The position numbers were made by a program, and so were the translations under genes. Source: QWQI01 sp964608915 (GTDB taxonomy: Bacteria; Planctomycetota; Planctomycetia; Isosphaerales; Isosphaeraceae). From it: a stretch of 64,000 nt of DNA. This document shows positions 10,351-18,475 of the stretch, in pieces. Every line of letters begins with the position of its first letter. The stretch's first letter is position 1. The notes beneath the pieces were generated by a model, which did not search any database, was not told the DNA's origin, and saw nothing but the letters and a program-made list of their open reading frames with translations. The stretch spans positions 117,619 to 181,618 of the forward strand of contig CAZSQA010000010.1 in assembly GCA_964608915.1 (NCBI GenBank), read 5' to 3'.

Positions 10351-10779
10351 ATGGCCGAACATCCCGAAACGAACAAGGCGATCGTACGGAAATTCGTGGA
10401 CTTGCTCAACGCACGCGATTTCGAAGCCCTCGACGGGATCATCGCTCCGAACTACTTCCGGCACAGCTACGCCGGTCCCGGCATCGGCAGTCTGGCTGAC
10501 CTGAAGGCTTATTTTCGAAGTGAGTTCGAGTCGTTTCCGGACGCTTTCGAGACGATCGAGGACCTTTTCGCCGAGGGCGACCGCGTGGCGGTTCGGCTGT
10601 CGTTTCGGGGAACGCAGACGGCACCGATGGGGCGGTATCCCTCGACGGGGAAGGTCATGGCGATCGACTATCTGGCGATCTACCGGATCGAAAACGGCAA
10701 GATCGTCGAAGCCTGGGCGGAATGGGATAACCAGGCCGGGCTTCGGCAACTCGGACACATCGAAGACGGCGAGCATTGA
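10351..10779 (+). CDS. SnoaL-like / ester cyclase family protein
   Basis: 142 residues with the SnoaL-like layout. The N-terminal helix NKAIVRKFVDLLNARDFEAL leads to APNYFRH, then DLKAYFRSEFESFPDAF, the beta strand DRVAVRLSFRGTQ and the closing segment KIVEAWAEWDNQAGLRQLG. These small NTF2-fold proteins include polyketide cyclases and many uncharacterised hydrolase or isomerase-like proteins, so the fold assignment is solid but the reaction is unknown. It is cytoplasmic, stands alone on its strand, and converges on a small minus-strand gene 36 nt downstream. Confidence 0.87.
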   Translation: MAEHPETNKAIVRKFVDLLNARDFEALDGIIAPNYFRHSYAGPGIGSLADLKAYFRSEFESFPDAFETIEDLFAEGDRVAVRLSFRGTQTAPMGRYPSTGKVMAIDYLAIYRIENGKIVEAWAEWDNQAGLRQLGHIEDGEH

Positions 10780-10815
10780 CGCCGAGTCGGAGAAATAGCG
10801 GCTCCGTCTACTGGA

Positions 10816-11088
10816 TCAGTACTTCAGGAAGACGATCTCACCCTCTTCGACTTCCAGCGTGGCGTTATCCAGCAGGGCATGCGTTTCAGGGTCGACGAGA
10901 ATATCGACGGCTTCGAAGCGATAGACGATATCGTCGGGCAGCCGCTTGCGGATGACGAAGCTGTGGCTGAGACGAACGAGCGAATCGTCGGTTCGAGCTT
11001 CGATCGAGACTCCCTCGCCCTCTCCTACATAATTCGAAGAGGAAAGGGCCAGCAGGTCGACGGCGTCGTGCGTAATGCGGAGGCTCAT
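10816..11088 (-). CDS. Small hypothetical protein, possibly a cysteine-less HesB/IscA-like fold
   Basis: 90 residues from the ATG at 11088, which has GGAG 9 nt upstream; a second ATG at 11103 is possible. The pattern of LRITHDAVDLL at the N-terminus, DDIVYRFEAVDILVDPETHALLDNATLEV later, and a final GEIVFLK resembles the HesB/IscA A-type carrier fold. All three cluster-binding cysteines are absent; the protein has no Cys at all. If the resemblance is real it cannot carry an Fe-S cluster in the usual way. It could instead be an unrelated small beta-rich protein. No operon partner is evident. Confidence 0.6.
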   Translation of the reverse strand: MSLRITHDAVDLLALSSSNYVGEGEGVSIEARTDDSLVRLSHSFVIRKRLPDDIVYRFEAVDILVDPETHALLDNATLEVEEGEIVFLKY

Positions 11089-11660
11089 GGGAAGATGCTC
11101 CATACCTTGCTAAATAGGTGCCGGTAGTGAATCTTCCGTCGGAAGACGGTCGGAAGAATGCGTCGTTCTCCCGACTTTCAGCACGTTTTCCGAAGGAATG
11201 TATCGCGCACGATCCAAGATCGCAACAAAAAACATAAATCGATCCTGATATCGCCTTAATCGCCATTCTGGTACACGGCGTATCATCCGCTGGTCCGCAC
11301 TCGTCGGATTGGGCCGTTATGAGCCGGGGATCATCCGCCTTCGAGACGGCCGTCGTGCGAGCTTGCGGGGGATCGAATCGTTCTGGAGGCGGACACGTGT
11401 CAAACCGGGAATCGAAATCGATCAACGATCTGACGGATGCGAGCGGCTCGAAATCGTTTTGGCGCAGTTCCGGAACGAACCGGCACAAGTTCATTGCGTC
11501 GTCGACCGGCGCCGGTCAGATTGGTATTCGTCTTCATAATGGCGACTTGGACCGGGTCCTTCGTGACTGGGAATTCGACTTCTCCTGATGATCGCCGTGC
11601 GTGAAGCATTCGAAACTTGCGCTGACACCTTCCCCCCCCCTCATTTCGATCAGGTGCTTC
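11089..11660. other. About 570-nt region with no supported gene
   Basis: It contains several short open frames with no consistent coding character, an AT-richer patch around 11225-11280, and a run of nine Cs at 11632-11640. I see no RNA gene or mobile element. Confidence 0.45.
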
Positions 11661-11963
11661 ATGACTCTCAAAAAGGCCTATCTCATCATCTTCATGAGCT
11701 TCATTTGGCTGATCGTCGGAGGTCTTGGGTTCGATCTCGTCAATCCGCCGAAAGGAAGCCGCCTGGAAGATCTGATTGGGTGGACACTGTTAATCGGTTT
11801 TGGAGTGATCTTCCTGACCGGAACGGCGGTCTGGGCTGGCGCGAAGGGCTACAGCCGCATCATCGGTGTCTTGCTCGGATGGCTCGGGCCCCTGGGATTG
11901 TTGGTTCTGGTTTTCCTTCCCGACAGGACTCTCGGAGCCAGTTCGAGCGAAGTTCAGGCATGA
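11661..11963 (+). CDS. Small membrane protein, hypothetical
   Basis: 100 residues starting MTLKKAYLIIF. There are three hydrophobic segments: residues 6-24 (YLIIFMSFIWLIVGGLGF), 37-54 (IGWTLLIGFGVIFLTGTA) and 66-83 (IGVLLGWLGPLGLLVLVF). This suggests an integral membrane protein with two or three spans and short loops. The family is not recognised. I chose the ATG at 11661 because it opens directly into the first span and has AGG upstream; the frame is open further upstream through a poly-C tract. The real neighbours are an unassigned spacer and the MFS permease. Confidence 0.55.
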   Translation: MTLKKAYLIIFMSFIWLIVGGLGFDLVNPPKGSRLEDLIGWTLLIGFGVIFLTGTAVWAGAKGYSRIIGVLLGWLGPLGLLVLVFLPDRTLGASSSEVQA

Positions 11964-12465
11964 GAGCCGAAACCTGGGATGAACACCTGCATGGTAGCCT
12001 GAGGCAGGAGGCATCCGCAGATTCCGATTTGCCTTCGTGCCGATCGGGAGCGGACGAGATCGTGCCGGGCGGCCAGCATGCGTGGACGTTTTTCGCATCG
12101 AAGCAAGTCAATGCCTTCATCGATCGGGTGATTCGGCAAGTTCGGCGGAATGGAAGCGAGGAACGCTGAGCGGTTGTACGGCACACGAGGTGTCGCGGGT
12201 CTTAGAAAAGTCGCGTTGGCGGCTTGTTCCGTCCGGCCGCGTGGGTTATAACGCTTGGCACGGCGGACGCCCGCTCTCCGGCGGATCTGGCCGCGGCCAT
12301 CACTGGACGCACCCTGGCCTGGTCCGTAATCTGGTTCCGTCTCCCGCAGTGCACAAACCTGGCGCAGCTCGTGTAACCGGCCGGCTTCGGCACGTCGCCG
12401 CCAGTCCGTTTCACGCTAAGCGGGCCAGCTTCCACACCTCGAACACAAACCCGGAACGACCGAAC
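11964..12465. other. Leader region of the MFS permease, about 500 nt
   Basis: No supported gene. A candidate promoter lies within it at 12224-12252. The open frame running into the permease from 12037 has no family similarity before 12466 and is taken as untranslated. Confidence 0.45.
12224..12252 (+). promoter_or_regulatory. Candidate promoter for the MFS permease
   Basis: TTGTTC at 12224-12229 and TATAAC at 12247-12252 are separated by 17 nt. The -10 matches five of six consensus positions and the -35 only three. It would give a leader of about 200 nt. Confidence 0.35.
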
Positions 12466-14196
12466 ATGACGGCAACATCCGACAACGTCACCGTACCGAA
12501 TGCGAAACGGCTCCTATGGGCCGGTTTCATGGCGATTCTCGCCGCCGGCGTGGGCTTTTCGATCCGCGCGGGCATTCTGGGGCAATGGGCTGAGCAGTAC
12601 GGCTTCACCCAGACCGATCTGGGGCGGATCACCGGCGGTGGCTTGACGGGCTTCGGCATCGTGATCCTGATCTCGTCGCTCCTGGCGGATAAAGTCGGCT
12701 TCGGCAAGCTGATGGCTTCGGCGTTCCTGATGCACCTGATCTCGGCCGTGCTCACGCTGCTCACCGGTGCGGCTTATGCTGCCGGTGGCAAGTCACTTGC
12801 GTTTCAGTGCCTGTTCTGGGGCATGTTCCTGTTCGCGGTGGGTAACGGCATCGCGGAGGCGGTCGTCAACCCGCTGGTGGCGACACTGTTCCCCAAGGAC
12901 AAGACGCACTATCTGAACATCCTGCACGCCGGCTGGCCAGGCGGCCTGATCGCGGGGGGGCTGGCCAGCTATTTCATGAACCCGGACGGCGCCAAGCCGA
13001 TCGGGTGGCAGATTCAGATCTCGCTGTTCCTCGTCCCGGTCGTGCTTTACGGCCTGATGATGCTGGGGCAGAAATTTCCGGCCTCCGAAGCCAGCGCTTC
13101 GGGCATTTCCTACAAGGACATGCTGGGTGAGCTGGGCATCCTCGGTGCGTTCGTGATCTGTGCCCTGCTGGGCCTGTTCTTCCAGAACGACCTGGGCATT
13201 CCGCACTTCCCGGCCTTCGGCATCGCGGCGGCACTGCTGGCGGTCTTCGCCGTGGCGACCGGCTTTCGATTCGGTCACCTGGTTCTGGCCTTCCTCCTGC
13301 TTGTGCATGCGATGGTGGGCTATGTGGAACTTGGCACGGACAGCTGGATCGGCAAGATCACCGGCACCATTATGGACAGCAAGCAGAACGGCCTGCTCCT
13401 GTTCGTCTACACCTCGGCCCTGATGTTCATCCTGCGATTCTTCGCCGGGCCGATCGTCGAGAAGACTTCGCCCCTCGGGCTGCTGATGGTTTCGGCCGTG
13501 TTCGGGGCAGCCGGATTGACGCTCCTTTCACGGGCCGACGGTATCACCATGTGCGTCGTGGCAGCCTCGATCTACGGTATCGGAAAGACGTTCCTCTGGC
13601 CGACGATGCTGGCTGTGGTCTCGGAGCAGTTCCCCAAGGGCGGTGCCATCACCATCGGCGCGGCCGGCGGCGTGGGCATGCTGTCGGCGGGCCTGCTGGG
13701 CGGCCCTGGCATTGGCTTCTTTCAGGACAAGAACGCCTCGGAGCACCTGCGAGACAAGTCGCCGGCGGTGTATGAGCGTTACATGGCCGCTGGCCCCAAC
13801 AAGTTCCTCTCATTCGAGCCCGTCGTCGGCCTGGACGGCCAGAAGATCGGCGTCATGGAAAACGGCGGAAAAGACGCCCGGCGCGACCTGGGCGTGATGA
13901 AGGAAGCTGGTGCTTCCGTGAAGGCCGACACGCTGGCCACCCAGGAAAAGCTGGTGCAGTGGTGGGATCAGGCTGAGAAAACCGCCGGCGAAGACGCGCC
14001 GCTGGTGAAGGACGCCGGCCTGTTCGGCGGCCGCCAGGCCCTTCAGCTCACGGCCTTCGTGCCGCTGACGATGTTCTTCTGCTACTTGATCCTGAACCTG
14101 TATTACAAGGCCAAGGGCGGCTACAAGGCGAAGAACGTGGCGGGCGACGAGTTCCCCGACCTGCCGGGAATGCCTTCGGAAAGCTTCGAAGCCTGA
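12466..14196 (+). CDS. MFS permease (fucose/glucose-galactose permease-like)
   Basis: 576 residues from the ATG at 12466. Hydrophobic spans run throughout, beginning LLWAGFMAILAAGVGFSIRAG. The segment GNGIAEAVVNPLVATLFP followed by HYLNILHAGWPGGLIAGG resembles the FHS sugar:proton symporter signature (conserved N-P in helix 4, then LNxxHAGxxxG). A soluble stretch of about 110 residues (roughly 425-535, charged, with a VQWWDQAEKTAGED segment) lies before the last span and makes the protein longer than typical 400-450-residue family members. The substrate is unknown but a sugar is most likely. It is a single-gene unit with a terminator downstream. Confidence 0.82.
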   Translation: MTATSDNVTVPNAKRLLWAGFMAILAAGVGFSIRAGILGQWAEQYGFTQTDLGRITGGGLTGFGIVILISSLLADKVGFGKLMASAFLMHLISAVLTLLTGAAYAAGGKSLAFQCLFWGMFLFAVGNGIAEAVVNPLVATLFPKDKTHYLNILHAGWPGGLIAGGLASYFMNPDGAKPIGWQIQISLFLVPVVLYGLMMLGQKFPASEASASGISYKDMLGELGILGAFVICALLGLFFQNDLGIPHFPAFGIAAALLAVFAVATGFRFGHLVLAFLLLVHAMVGYVELGTDSWIGKITGTIMDSKQNGLLLFVYTSALMFILRFFAGPIVEKTSPLGLLMVSAVFGAAGLTLLSRADGITMCVVAASIYGIGKTFLWPTMLAVVSEQFPKGGAITIGAAGGVGMLSAGLLGGPGIGFFQDKNASEHLRDKSPAVYERYMAAGPNKFLSFEPVVGLDGQKIGVMENGGKDARRDLGVMKEAGASVKADTLATQEKLVQWWDQAEKTAGEDAPLVKDAGLFGGRQALQLTAFVPLTMFFCYLILNLYYKAKGGYKAKNVAGDEFPDLPGMPSESFEA

Positions 14197-14259
14197 AAGG
14201 TGCATGCGGACCGGGCTTGATCCTGAAAGCATCGGTAACGCATGATGTCATGAATCTAT

Positions 14260-14290
14260 CGGGGGCGAAGGGCCGGTCTCTTCGCCCCCG
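14260..14290 (+). terminator. Terminator hairpin after the MFS permease
   Basis: An 11-bp perfect stem CGGGGGCGAAG/CTTCGCCCCCG with a 9-nt loop, followed by the T-containing stretch TTCGTTTCG. Confidence 0.75.
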
Positions 14291-14320
14291 TTCGTTTCGA
14301 TCCTCTGATGCCTGAACGCC

Positions 14321-15580
14321 ATGAATGACCCCGAAACGGAAATCACGCGAAATGAGGTCGTGTCAGGATCGGTCCCGGACGTTCCGGATCCGGTTCAGGA
14401 GACGACGCCCGAATGGCGGCGATTCTGGGACCAACTCCCTGAGCCAGACGCCATCCGCGACTGGCGCACGGGGCTGACGCCCGGCCTGATCGCCGCCGCG
14501 CTCTGGCTGCCGTGGCTCGACCTGCCGGCCCAGGGCTCGCTGCCCTATGGCGAACTGCCCATCGTGCTGGCAGGAGTCTGGGCCGGTGCCTGGGCCGTGC
14601 TGCCGCTGGTGCTTTTGGCCATGTCGCTCGTCCGCCGGCGGAATCGCCCGGTTCGGCACATCCTGGCTGAAACGCTCGGGCCGAAGATCGGGCCGGCCGC
14701 CGTTCTGGCGACGCACGGTTTGGCTTCACTGCTCGTTCTGACGGTTTCGATCGAGCTGGCCGCCGAGTGGTACTTCCGCACGCTTCAGGGCTTCGGTGTT
14801 CTGAAAACGCCGGTGCCGGAATATGTCCGCTATTTCACGACATCGTTGTGGGCGCTCTGGATCATCCCGATCGGTTACGGCATGGTGCGGATCATGGCGG
14901 CCCTGGTCGACAACGTCATCGTGCTGATCGTCGGCGTTCTGGCGGTGGTGCTGGCGTATCTGCTGCTGGGTACGGAAGATCCGCGCACACTGGTGCTCGA
15001 TCCTTCCGCGCTCGATGCCAGTTACGCCTTCCGGAATGCGTTTCGGGCGACTTTCGGCTTCTCGGCCGTCTGCGGGCTTTATGCGTGCGAATGGGGCCTG
15101 GGGCTAAAGAGCCGCAAAGACGGCATTTTCGGCACCGTTCTGGGGCTTGGCTTCGCGGTGCCTTTCGTGGGCACGATCGGCGTGGTGGCGATCTCGATCG
15201 GCTCGGAAACGGTCAATGCGGCTTCGATGTTCGATCTCGTCGCCGCTCTGGGCCGCTGGCCGCTTTTGTTCTGCGGCCTTCTGGTGGGCACCTGGGTGGC
15301 TGCGCCGGGAGTGTTCGCCAGTTATCACCTGCTGCAGGACCTGCGGCAGATGTGGCCGAAGGTCTATCACCAGCGGTGGATGATCGTGACGATCGCGGCT
15401 GTGCAACTTCTGATCGCCGCGGGCGTACGGGACGGCCTGTTTACGGCGACAGGCTGGCTGGCGGTTGGGATGCTGGCGTCGCTTGGGGCGTTAAGGTGCA
15501 TTAGACCGGGAATTTCGGAAACGCGGTCGGATGCGGACGATCCGCACTTGAATGACCCTGCCGCAAATCTCTCGAATTGA
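14321..15580 (+). CDS. Polytopic membrane protein, possible transporter, unrecognised family
   Basis: 419 residues. An acidic soluble N-terminus of about 50 residues (PEWRRFWDQLPEPDAIRDW) precedes roughly ten hydrophobic spans, for example GLIAAALWLPWLDLP, AVLPLVLLAMSLV, VIVLIVGVLAVVLAYLLLG, GTVLGLGFAVPFVGTIGVVAIS and WLAVGMLASLGAL. The overall layout and the unwound-looking GFAVPFVGTIGVVAISIGSE segment recall cytosine-permease/NCS1-type transporters, but no diagnostic motif is present. The N-terminal DxxPEPxAxxDWR phrase looks conserved-domain-like. It lies alone between the MFS terminator and a convergent symporter gene. Confidence 0.72.
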   Translation: MNDPETEITRNEVVSGSVPDVPDPVQETTPEWRRFWDQLPEPDAIRDWRTGLTPGLIAAALWLPWLDLPAQGSLPYGELPIVLAGVWAGAWAVLPLVLLAMSLVRRRNRPVRHILAETLGPKIGPAAVLATHGLASLLVLTVSIELAAEWYFRTLQGFGVLKTPVPEYVRYFTTSLWALWIIPIGYGMVRIMAALVDNVIVLIVGVLAVVLAYLLLGTEDPRTLVLDPSALDASYAFRNAFRATFGFSAVCGLYACEWGLGLKSRKDGIFGTVLGLGFAVPFVGTIGVVAISIGSETVNAASMFDLVAALGRWPLLFCGLLVGTWVAAPGVFASYHLLQDLRQMWPKVYHQRWMIVTIAAVQLLIAAGVRDGLFTATGWLAVGMLASLGALRCIRPGISETRSDADDPHLNDPAANLSN

Positions 15581-15811
15581 AGATTTCGAATCACGATATT
15601 CGACGGTTCGGAACGAGTCCGAAACTTCGAAAATGGAATATCGAAGAATTCAGGAATCGATGATAGGGGCTGTATCGAACGACGGATTCGAAATGCAAGT
15701 TCCGTCGCTGACGCTTCCTGCTCGTTCCGGATCGGTTGCAGGCGAATCCGGATGATGTGATCGATTCGGCGGTGCACACGGGCCGTCAGCTATTGCAAAT
15801 CGCTGAGAATC

Positions 15812-17125
15812 TCACGCGATCGCGCCGCCTTCTCGCGTTTCCGCGATTTCGGCGGCTTCGATTTCCTTCGCTTCAGGCGTCTTGCCGTCCAGAATGCAAC
15901 TGACCGTCACGTCGCCAAGCACGTTGACCATCGTGCGGCAGCGGTCGAGGAACCAGTCCACGGCGAACAGGATCGTGATGTACTCGGGCGGCAAATTCAC
16001 GGCCCGGAAGACGAGTGTCATCGTGACCAGACCGGCTCGGGGAATGCCAGCCGCGCCGACGCTGGCGACGACGGAAGTGATCACCACCACAAGCTGCTGC
16101 CAGATATCCAGTTCACGCCCCAGCATCTGGCTGATGAACAGGGCCGCCGTGGCTTCGTAAAGCGCGGTGCCGTCGTTATTGAAATTGGCGCCGACAAGGG
16201 CCCCCATGCTGGCCGAACGTTCGCGCAGGCCGACTTTTTCGCGCAGGCACCGAAACGTCACGGGCATGGTGACCGTCGAACTGCCGGTGGAAAATGCCAT
16301 CACCAGGGCATCGCGCATGGCGTGGATTACGGCCGCTGGCCGCGCCCAGCTATTGATGCGAATGCGGGTCATGTAATAGATCACCTGCAGGGCAAGCCCG
16401 GCCAGAACCGTGACGGTGAACCCGCCGAGGGCGACGAACGGTTCGAAACCCTCGACGCCGACGACGTGTGTGATCGTGAGGAACACGGCCAGCGGCACGA
16501 GCTGAATGACCCAGCCGATGACTTTGAGGATGACCTGCAGCGAGGCTTCGACGAGCGTTTCGAGCTTGGCCCGGTGCTCGCGCATGGCGATGCCGAAAGC
16601 GACGGCGATGACGATCGTGCCCAGCACGTTGTTCGAATCGCCCAGCGGGCCGAGCAGGCTCTTGGGCACGTTGTTGAGCAGTTGCTCGGTCACGCTGACC
16701 TTGGCCAGCTCGGCGGCCTGTGCGCCTGAGGGCTCAGGCAGTTTCGAATAGGAGCCGGGGCGGAATACGTTCATCACGGCCAGGCCGATCAGAATGGCCA
16801 CGACCGTGTTCGAAAGCAGCAGCCAGACGAGCCGGCCCGCCTGTCGGCCCTTGATGTCGGACGTCATCAGCACGTGGCTCACGGCCAAGAGAATCAGCGG
16901 TGTCGCGAGCGCGGCCAGGAGCTGAAGAACAAGCTTCGAAGCGGTCTGGCAGATCGTCAGAAGTGTCGTGGTTGGAATACCCAGAACCGAAACACGCGAG
17001 CCCAGAAAAATTCCAAGCAGAACGCCGGCGGCCATGCTGGCGAAGATCCGGAAAAACAGGCCCCCGGATTCCTGGTCTTCACCGGGGGCGATCTCCGTTC
17101 CTGCTTCGACGTGCTGCTGCGACAT
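15812..17125 (-). CDS. Dicarboxylate/amino acid:cation symporter (DAACS family)
   Basis: 437 residues with the glutamate-transporter-like architecture. Early spans include FFRIFASMAAGVLLGIFLG. The serine-rich re-entrant loop is AFSTGSSTVTMPVT, followed by GANFNNDGTALYEATAALFISQM, which corresponds to the family's NMDGTALYxxxxxxFIAQ motif, and finally the substrate-binding DWFLDRCRTMVNVLGD. It would import a C4-dicarboxylate or acidic amino acid with Na+ or H+. Starting 8 nt after the stop of the DUF4349 lipoprotein on the same strand, it is probably in one transcript with it. The family assignment is firm; the substrate is not determined. Confidence 0.95.
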   Translation of the reverse strand: MSQQHVEAGTEIAPGEDQESGGLFFRIFASMAAGVLLGIFLGSRVSVLGIPTTTLLTICQTASKLVLQLLAALATPLILLAVSHVLMTSDIKGRQAGRLVWLLLSNTVVAILIGLAVMNVFRPGSYSKLPEPSGAQAAELAKVSVTEQLLNNVPKSLLGPLGDSNNVLGTIVIAVAFGIAMREHRAKLETLVEASLQVILKVIGWVIQLVPLAVFLTITHVVGVEGFEPFVALGGFTVTVLAGLALQVIYYMTRIRINSWARPAAVIHAMRDALVMAFSTGSSTVTMPVTFRCLREKVGLRERSASMGALVGANFNNDGTALYEATAALFISQMLGRELDIWQQLVVVITSVVASVGAAGIPRAGLVTMTLVFRAVNLPPEYITILFAVDWFLDRCRTMVNVLGDVTVSCILDGKTPEAKEIEAAEIAETREGGAIA

Positions 17126-17133
17126 GGCGGATC

Positions 17134-18267
17134 TCAGTTGGGCTCAGGCTTGCTGTCGTCCCGCGCGGGCACGCTGCCGGTCGGGTTGGGCCGAATGGTG
17201 CGATGGAATTCGGCCGCGACCACGGGCCGGATTTTACGCCAGACACGCCACAGAAGCCAGAGAAACAGGCCCCAACCGGCCACATAGAACGGCAGGAACG
17301 GAGCCCAGGCGACGAGACCGAGGACGAAATCGCCGAGGTCCATTTGGAGCCGGTCGGTCGATTCGCGGAAAGTGCGTGTGATCTTCGTGCCGAACGTGGG
17401 GGCTTCGGGGGGCACGTAGTCCTTGATTTCGCTGACGGTCACCGTGACGGTCGTCAGGTCGCTCTGGTCCTTGAGGAATCGCAGGCGGCCTTCCATGCGT
17501 TCGATTTCGGACCGGACCCTGGCCAGTTCGCCTTCGACCTTGAGGACTTCCTCAAGATTGCCGGTCGCGTTCTTGATCAGGTCGATCAGCCGCTGTTCCT
17601 GCACCTTTTTGGCGTTGACACGCGCTGTGACGTCAACGAATTCCTCGGTCACGTCCTGGCTGTTCACGTGCACGCTGCGCACCTCGCCAAGGGTGCGGGT
17701 TTTCTGGAGGAATCCGTCGTAATTATCGACCGGCACACGGACTTTCCACGTGGCCGACCGCTGGCCGCCGGCGGTGCCGGTCTGGTTCGTTTCGGCGACG
17801 AAGCCGCTGGCTTCCTGAATCATGGCCAGGAGCTTCGGCTCGAATGCGTTAAGGTCGTCGGTGACGAGGTCCACCGTCGCCGTGTAGATGATCTTGCGAT
17901 CGGCCCTGGCTGATTTGGCGACGGCCCCGCCGGGGATCTCCTGCAGCATGTTTTCGGCCATGTTCGGCCCGCCGGAACCGGCACGGTCAGCCGCGGCCAT
18001 GCCGCCCATCATGCCGCCGGATGCCGGCCGGCCTTCGAAGGGCGCCTGAGCCGGAGTCGCCTGGAGGGCGCTTCGCTCTAGATATTGGCCATCTTTCGCG
18101 GCGGAAGCCGGAGCCAGGTAGCCCGCGGTGTTTTCCATTCGGCCGCAGCCCGTGAACGGCAAAACGGACACGATGCAGGCCAAGGCGAAAAGGTATTCAG
18201 GAATCGACGACTTCGCTGCAAGCGGAGATTTCGCGCAGACTCCGGCTGTCGGTTCTGACGCATTCAT
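17134..18267 (-). CDS. DUF4349 domain lipoprotein
   Basis: 377 residues from the ATG at 18267, supported by GAGG about 8-10 nt upstream. A hydrophobic stretch ends in LPFTGC (C41), a plausible lipobox. The DUF4349 domain follows: RKIIYTATVDLVTDDLNAFE, EASGFVAETNQ, WKVRVPVDNYDGFL, then a coiled coil (residues about 245-300, LEEVLKVEGELARVRSEIERM). A membrane span (FLPFYVAGWGLFLWLLW) lies close to the C-terminus. DUF4349 proteins are envelope proteins of unknown function with a domain resembling the RamA/YjgN-like fold family. It is divergent from the GspF-like gene and 8 nt upstream of the symporter. Confidence 0.85.
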   Translation of the reverse strand: MNASEPTAGVCAKSPLAAKSSIPEYLFALACIVSVLPFTGCGRMENTAGYLAPASAAKDGQYLERSALQATPAQAPFEGRPASGGMMGGMAAADRAGSGGPNMAENMLQEIPGGAVAKSARADRKIIYTATVDLVTDDLNAFEPKLLAMIQEASGFVAETNQTGTAGGQRSATWKVRVPVDNYDGFLQKTRTLGEVRSVHVNSQDVTEEFVDVTARVNAKKVQEQRLIDLIKNATGNLEEVLKVEGELARVRSEIERMEGRLRFLKDQSDLTTVTVTVSEIKDYVPPEAPTFGTKITRTFRESTDRLQMDLGDFVLGLVAWAPFLPFYVAGWGLFLWLLWRVWRKIRPVVAAEFHRTIRPNPTGSVPARDDSKPEPN

Positions 18268-18475
18268 GACGTAAATCCTCAATGGGGAAAACGACCGTCG
18301 ATCGAACGATCGATGACGCATGCACCTTCTGACGCACGAACATCCCGTTCGGTTCCCGGGCGTCGGCGGCTTGCTCACGATGGCCGGTTCGGGAAATAAT
18401 CGATGAACGCGATGCAGATCCGATATCCGTTCACATCGATCCTTTCCATCTGGCCCCGGTCTTTTCAGAGGTCTC

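Noticed and set aside
11319..11588. An 89-codon frame before the small membrane protein
   Set aside because: Ser/Arg-rich, no family, no clear ribosome-binding site and no context.
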